From assembly GCF_028622875.1 (NCBI RefSeq), contig NZ_CP117709.1, forward strand, positions 6,575,001 to 6,639,000: DNA of 64,000 nucleotides. Reading direction: 5' to 3'. This DNA is from Streptomyces sp. MMBL 11-1 (lineage in GTDB: Bacteria > Actinomycetota > Actinomycetes > Streptomycetales > Streptomycetaceae). The translations under genes were made by a program, and so were the position numbers. The notes beneath the pieces are model-generated. The model ran no database searches, was not told the origin of the DNA, and saw only the letters and a list, made by a program, of their open reading frames with translations. This document shows, one piece after another, positions 60,152-64,000 of the stretch. The stretch's first letter is position 1; each line of letters begins with the position of its first letter.

Positions 60152-61261
60152 TCAGCCCCCGGTCGCGGGGGACTTCTTCGCGTCCTCGGGGATCGTGGTG
60201 TCCTCGCGGATCGCCTTCCACAGCTGACCCGCCTGCGGCTCGGCCGCGATCACCCGGTTCTTGTCGATCTTGTCGTACGCCACCGGCAGCATGATCGTCT
60301 CCATCGAGGCCGGGTCGACACCGTTCATCGAGCGGGCGAACTCCGCCAGCGAGGTGAGCGAGGCGAGCCCCGAGTCGGTGGTGAGCGACTTGGTGGCCGA
60401 CTTGGCGATCTTGTACGAGCTCGCCGGACTGCCCAGCAGGTCCTGCGACTTGACCTCGCTCAGCAGGGCCATCAGGAACTGCTGCTGGAGCCCGATGCGG
60501 CCGAGGTCGCTGCCGTCGCCGATGCCGTGCCGGGTCCGGACGTACGCCAGGGACTCGGTGCCGTTCAGCTTCTGCGGGCCCGCGGTGAGACTCAGCCCGG
60601 AGGCCTTGTCGTCGATGTCCTGCGGTACGTCGACGGTGACGCCGCCGATGGCGTCGACCAGGTCCTTGAACCCGGCGAAGTTGATCTCCAGGTAGTGGTC
60701 GATGCGGACGCCGGACATCTTCTCCACCGTCTTCACCACACAGGCCGGACCGACCTGCGCGTAGACGGAGTTGAACATGACGCGTTCCTTGGCGGAGACC
60801 GTGGATCCGTTCTCCCCTACGCACTCGGGCCGGGTCACCAGGGTGTCGCGCGGGATGGAGACGGCGACGGCCTTCGACCGGCCCTCGGGTATGTGCACCA
60901 CCATCGCGGTGTCGGAGCGGGCGCCGCTGACGGCCCCGCCGCCGCCCAGCTCCTCGTTCTCCGCCCCGGCGCGCGAGTCCGAGCCGAGGACCAGGAGGTT
61001 CTGCCCGCTGGTGGGCAGCTTCTCCGGGCGGTCCTCGCCGAGCGCCTTGTCGATGTCGACGGCCTTGATGTTCCCGTCGAGCTGGCTGTAGAGCCAGTAG
61101 ACGGTGCCGCCCCCGGCGAGCAGCAGGACGAGCAGGACACCGAGCGTGATCTTGAGTCCGCGGCGGCGCTTGCGCTGGCTCCTGCGGCCGCGTGCGGGCC
61201 GGCTCCGGTGTGCGGCGCCGGAGCCGTCGTGGGTGTCCGGTGCCGTGGCGTCGTGGCTCAT
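60152..61261 (-). CDS. LytR-CpsA-Psr (LCP) family glycopolymer transferase
   Basis: The 369-residue protein has a basic cytoplasmic arm (RSQRKRRRGLK), one membrane helix (ITLGVLLVLLLAGGGTVYWL) and a full extracellular LCP domain: VLGSDSRAG, SDTAMVVHIPEG, SIPRDTLV, INFAGFKDLVDAIGGV and YVRTRHGIGDGSDLGR. LCP enzymes attach teichoic acids or capsular glycans to peptidoglycan from lipid carriers. ATG 61261 was preferred to ATG 61285 because GAGG lies 11 bases upstream; both are possible. It is probably co-transcribed with the NYN gene. Confidence 0.9.
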   Translation of the reverse strand: MSHDATAPDTHDGSGAAHRSRPARGRRSQRKRRRGLKITLGVLLVLLLAGGGTVYWLYSQLDGNIKAVDIDKALGEDRPEKLPTSGQNLLVLGSDSRAGAENEELGGGGAVSGARSDTAMVVHIPEGRSKAVAVSIPRDTLVTRPECVGENGSTVSAKERVMFNSVYAQVGPACVVKTVEKMSGVRIDHYLEINFAGFKDLVDAIGGVTVDVPQDIDDKASGLSLTAGPQKLNGTESLAYVRTRHGIGDGSDLGRIGLQQQFLMALLSEVKSQDLLGSPASSYKIAKSATKSLTTDSGLASLTSLAEFARSMNGVDPASMETIMLPVAYDKIDKNRVIAAEPQAGQLWKAIREDTTIPEDAKKSPATGG

Positions 61262-61570
61262 CCTGCGCGAGTCCTCAAATCTCATGGCCCCGGGCGGGGC
61301 GGAGTGCGGGGGACTCGGGTGGGGGGTGTGACCGGTCCGTGAATGCATGACTGACCGAGCACTATAGAACACCTGATCCCCCAACCGGAGGGGAGGGAGC
61401 GCCCGGCTCCCTCTCCCGTCTCGCCGGGGGACGCCCGGTGTCGGTTCCGCTGCGAAGTGGCGTCGGCCCTGCCGGAAAGTGAAGCCCCTGTGAAGCGTGT
61501 GACAAAATTCTGATCCGAAGGTCTGTTCGGCGTGACCTGCGGGCCGAGAAACGGGGAGAAGGGCACGGGT
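61262..61570. other. Divergent promoter region of LCP and propeller genes
   Basis: No gene is present. A TATAGT hexamer on the minus strand (complement of 61361-61366) is a candidate -10 for the LCP gene, about 90 bases before its start. AT-rich sequence near 61500-61515 (GTGACAAAATTCTGAT) probably belongs to the promoter of the plus-strand gene. Confidence 0.45.
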
Positions 61571-62692
61571 ATGGGAGTGAGGTCCGGGCGCACCGAGCGG
61601 AGGGGTCGCCCCGTGGGCGACGGGGGTACCCGGGTGGCGGACGCGCCCGCCACCGGTCTTCGTGCGCCGGTCGTGGAGGGTCCCTGGATCGTCCTGGGCA
61701 AGGACCGGCGGCTCACCGTGTTCGCGCGCTCCGAGAAGGGGCTGCTGCGCTGGACGCAGAGGGTCGCCGCGGGGGACGAGTGGGCCGGTCCCGAGGTCAT
61801 CGGCACCCCGCGGCTGTCGCACCTCTCGGTGGTGCAGGGAGCCGACGGCTTCGTGCGCTTCATCGGCCGGCGGGTCTCGGCGGAGGGCCGGGCCACGGGA
61901 GTGGTGCACGCCGTCCAGTACCAGACGGGCCGCCCGGTGACCGAGTGGAAGCCGGTGGGCAACCCGCACAAGGACGCGGGCGCCGCGGGGCGCATCGGCG
62001 TTCCGGCGGCGGCCGTGAGCGGCTCCGGGCGCGTCCACGTCTTCGTCGCCAACGCCGGGGGCGGGGTGTCGATGCGGCGCGAGGACGCGAAGGGCGCGTG
62101 GGAGCCCTGGCGCGACCTCCAGGGGAGCGACGCGTACGACGGTGCGGTCGCCGTCGCCACCGCGTCCGGCCGGGTCGAATACCTCGCGCCGGGCGACGGC
62201 GCGGCCATGCGCTGGCAGCAGGGGCAGCCGGACGGCGGCCTCGACCGCTGCCTGGACCTGCAGATCTCGGTGACCCCCGGCAGCGCGTCGGCGGTGGAGA
62301 CCGCGCCCGACCGGTTCACGTACTACTGGGCCGATGCCGCGACGGGCGCCCTGTTCGCCCACCGTCCGGGTACCTGGGTCATCCCGTTGGGCGGCGGGCC
62401 GGCCGAGGGCCGGATAGCCGCGCTGCGCGTCTGGCTCGACGGCTACGACTGCACGGTGCTGGCCCACCGGACCCCGCAGGGCGAGGTCCTGCTCGCCGCC
62501 TGCGGCACGGAGAACGAGGGAGGCGGCGTCTGGTGGTCGGCCACGGCCGAGCGGAGCGCCCGGCCGCCCGCCCTGGCCTGTGACGCCGAAGGGCGCGTGG
62601 TGCTCGCGCTGTTCGGCGAGGACGGGGCGTTGCGCATCGCGCGCCAGGCCGCGGAGCCGGGGCTGGCGATGGCGCCGTCCTCTCCCGTCTGA
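61571..62692 (+). CDS. PLL-like beta-propeller lectin-type protein
   Basis: The 373-residue protein consists of repeated strand units with LRWTQRVAAGDEWAGPEVIG, FVRFIGRR and VHVFVANAGGGVSMRR, the pattern of PLL-like (tachylectin/fucose lectin-like) propellers. No signal peptide or catalytic motif is seen. GGAGAAGGG precedes ATG 61571. Its neighbours, an LCP ligase and a Stealth protein, deal with surface glycans, so a sugar-binding role is plausible. Confidence 0.72.
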   Translation: MGVRSGRTERRGRPVGDGGTRVADAPATGLRAPVVEGPWIVLGKDRRLTVFARSEKGLLRWTQRVAAGDEWAGPEVIGTPRLSHLSVVQGADGFVRFIGRRVSAEGRATGVVHAVQYQTGRPVTEWKPVGNPHKDAGAAGRIGVPAAAVSGSGRVHVFVANAGGGVSMRREDAKGAWEPWRDLQGSDAYDGAVAVATASGRVEYLAPGDGAAMRWQQGQPDGGLDRCLDLQISVTPGSASAVETAPDRFTYYWADAATGALFAHRPGTWVIPLGGGPAEGRIAALRVWLDGYDCTVLAHRTPQGEVLLAACGTENEGGGVWWSATAERSARPPALACDAEGRVVLALFGEDGALRIARQAAEPGLAMAPSSPV

Positions 62693-62902
62693 GCCCGCTG
62701 CCTCCTCTCGATCCAGCTCTTGTCAGCTTCATCACAAACGTGAAGAACAAGTGATCGCGAGTGGACAAAGAATGGCGCTGATGTGAACATCGGACGGCGG
62801 CCTGTCTTCTGTCACCGACAGCGTCCCGCGTGACGGAACTTTCGGTGGGGCGAAAGAGTGAGACGGGGCTTCGGCTCCTGTTCAACGGGGCGGGCTAATT
62901 TT

Positions 62903-64000
62903 GTGAGCGTCAACAATCCTGAGACCAGTGCGCTGGTATCGACATATAGATCTTTGGTGCCGGTGCGGGCGCGTCGGCGACTCGTTCGCCGTGTCCCCGC
63001 CCCCTGGCGCAACATGGTCATGCATCTGCTCGCGAGCTTCGACTCGGCCCGCTCCGCCGTGGTGGTCCGGGCGCTGGGCGGGCGGAGCAATCCCGCGCGG
63101 CACAGCCCCGACGCCTCACTGCGCGTCGTGCGGATCCAGGGCAAGCACGCGCGGGCCGTGGTGGTCCGCGGCGCCACCGAATGGGCCGCGCGCGCCAGGA
63201 ACCTCCACATGCTCGTCGCCGTGCTGGAGGAGGCGGAGATCGATCACTTCGCCGTCCGCGGGACCTCCCAGAACCTTCCGTGCGTCGCGGTGCCGGCCCG
63301 GCTGCGTGCCGACGTCGAAGAGGTGCTGCAGCTCGCCTTCGGCCGCAACCCCGGCTACGTCGCCCAGGAGAACGGCGGCCAGGCCCGGTCGGGCGCGTCC
63401 GCCAAGACCTGGCGGCGGCTGCGCTCGCACCCCGTGCTCCGGCTGTCCTGGAACGTCTGCGACCCCACCGGCCATCTCGTCTTCGGCCCCGCGTCCGGCT
63501 GCGACCTGGAGTTCTGGGACGAGAACGAGGGCGACCTCTGCGCGCCGCGGCCCAACACCGTCGTCACCCAGATCCCGGTCGACACGGAGTTCCGCACGGC
63601 CGAGCAGAAACTGTTCAGCCCGGTGCCCGGCCCGTACCACACGGGGCACACCCGGACCGTCGCGGACTTCACGGCCCGGCTGCCGACCGACCACGCCTTC
63701 CCGATCGACGTCGTCTACACCTGGGTCGACGACTCCGACACCGTATGGCGCGCCGAGAAGGACGCCGTACGGCGGTCCCTGACCGCGGACAGCGACCAGC
63801 TGCACGAGCAGGCCGACAACGGCGCCCGCTACACGAGCCGCGACGAACTCCGCTACTCCCTGCGCTCCATCCACCAGTACGCGCCCTGGGTGCGCAACAT
63901 CTTCCTGGTCACCGCCGGGCAGACCCCGGGCTGGCTCGACACGGACGTCCCCGGCCTCACCGTGGTCGACCACCGGGAGATCTTCTCCGACCCGGCGGCC
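62903..64000 (+). CDS. Stealth-family sugar-phosphate transferase, N-terminal part (runs off window)
   Basis: The visible 366 residues start at GTG 62903 after an AT-rich patch (CTAATTTT). They hold a basic N-terminal part, then the Stealth conserved regions CR1 ([12 protein letters not shown]) and CR2 ([21 protein letters not shown]). Stealth proteins transfer hexose-1-phosphate to build capsule or cell-wall phosphoglycans and resemble GlcNAc-1-phosphotransferase. CR3 and CR4 lie beyond the window. No ribosome binding site is visible before the GTG. Confidence 0.88.
   Translation, partial: MSVNNPETSALVSTYRSLVPVRARRRLVRRVPAPWRNMVMHLLASFDSARSAVVVRALGGRSNPARHSPDASLRVVRIQGKHARAVVVRGATEWAARARNLHMLVAVLEEAEIDHFAVRGTSQNLPCVAVPARLRADVEEVLQLAFGRNPGYVAQENGGQARSGASAKTWRRLRSHPVLRLSWNVCDPTGHLVFGPASGCDLEFWDENEGDLCAPRPNTVVTQIPVDTEFRTAEQKLFSPVPGPYHTGHTRTVADFTARLPTDHAFPIDVVYTWVDDSDTVWRAEKDAVRRSLTADSDQLHEQADNGARYTSRDELRYSLRSIHQYAPWVRNIFLVTAGQTPGWLDTDVPGLTVVDHREIFSDPAA

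Overview
The DNA is very GC-rich with strong third-position G/C bias, GTG and TTG starts, GTGA/ATGA gene overlaps and leaderless-looking promoters. Its right half follows the gene order I recall from the Streptomyces coelicolor SCO5998-SCO6014 region. This is a Streptomyces or close relative chromosome. The left third (about 1-33.5 kb) is accessory, and the right part (about 33.6-64 kb) is conserved core.

Region 1 (3-11504, possibly to 13278) is a small non-ribosomal peptide cluster. Its hallmark genes are a single-module Cy-A-PCP synthetase whose adenylation pocket reads as the cysteine code, an HFCD (phosphopantothenoylcysteine-decarboxylase-like) flavoprotein, a GMC-type flavin oxidoreductase, a thioesterase and an acyl-CoA dehydrogenase, with an MFS exporter upstream. 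This set, in the order F / E-D-C-B, matches the holomycin (dithiolopyrrolone) cluster. A thioredoxin-reductase-like CxxC flavoenzyme at 12286-13278 is a candidate disulfide-forming and self-protection enzyme. A methyltransferase, a glycine-oxidase-like FAD enzyme and a RidA protein are extra to the holomycin set as I recall it, so the product may be a modified dithiolopyrrolone. The left part of the cluster lies outside the window.

Region 2 (11631-23814) holds an XRE-cupin regulator with a leaderless-type promoter, a secreted beta-propeller protein, membrane and metal-transport genes, a surface-polysaccharide group (UDP-GlcNAc 2-epimerase, a tiny membrane protein, a processive GT2, a large polytopic membrane protein) and an alkyl-sulfatase-like hydrolase.

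Region 3 (about 24.1-33.6 kb) looks like an old insertion. It is bounded by two related copies of the 3' end and terminator of the murA-like gene. Inside are secreted hydrolases, an XRE-NACHT-membrane protein that may be a sensor or defence protein, a lower-GC stretch without convincing genes, and a decayed UvrD helicase-PD-(D/E)XK nuclease gene.

Region 4 (33.6-64 kb) is core. It contains an HTH-fused MurA-like enolpyruvyl transferase, aconitase acnA, a histidine phosphatase, a secreted GH92 mannosidase, the ngcEFG N-acetylglucosamine/chitobiose importer, the regulator rok7B7, the xylFGH xylose importer, dxs, an amino-acid permease, a SpoIIE-type phosphatase set between two gene remnants, an NYN-domain protein, an LCP cell-wall ligase, a PLL-like propeller protein and the start of a Stealth-family phosphotransferase. 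Likely control sites include a dre-like (DasR) site before ngcE, a Rok7B7-like site before xylF, and related inverted repeats before the murA-like gene and acnA.
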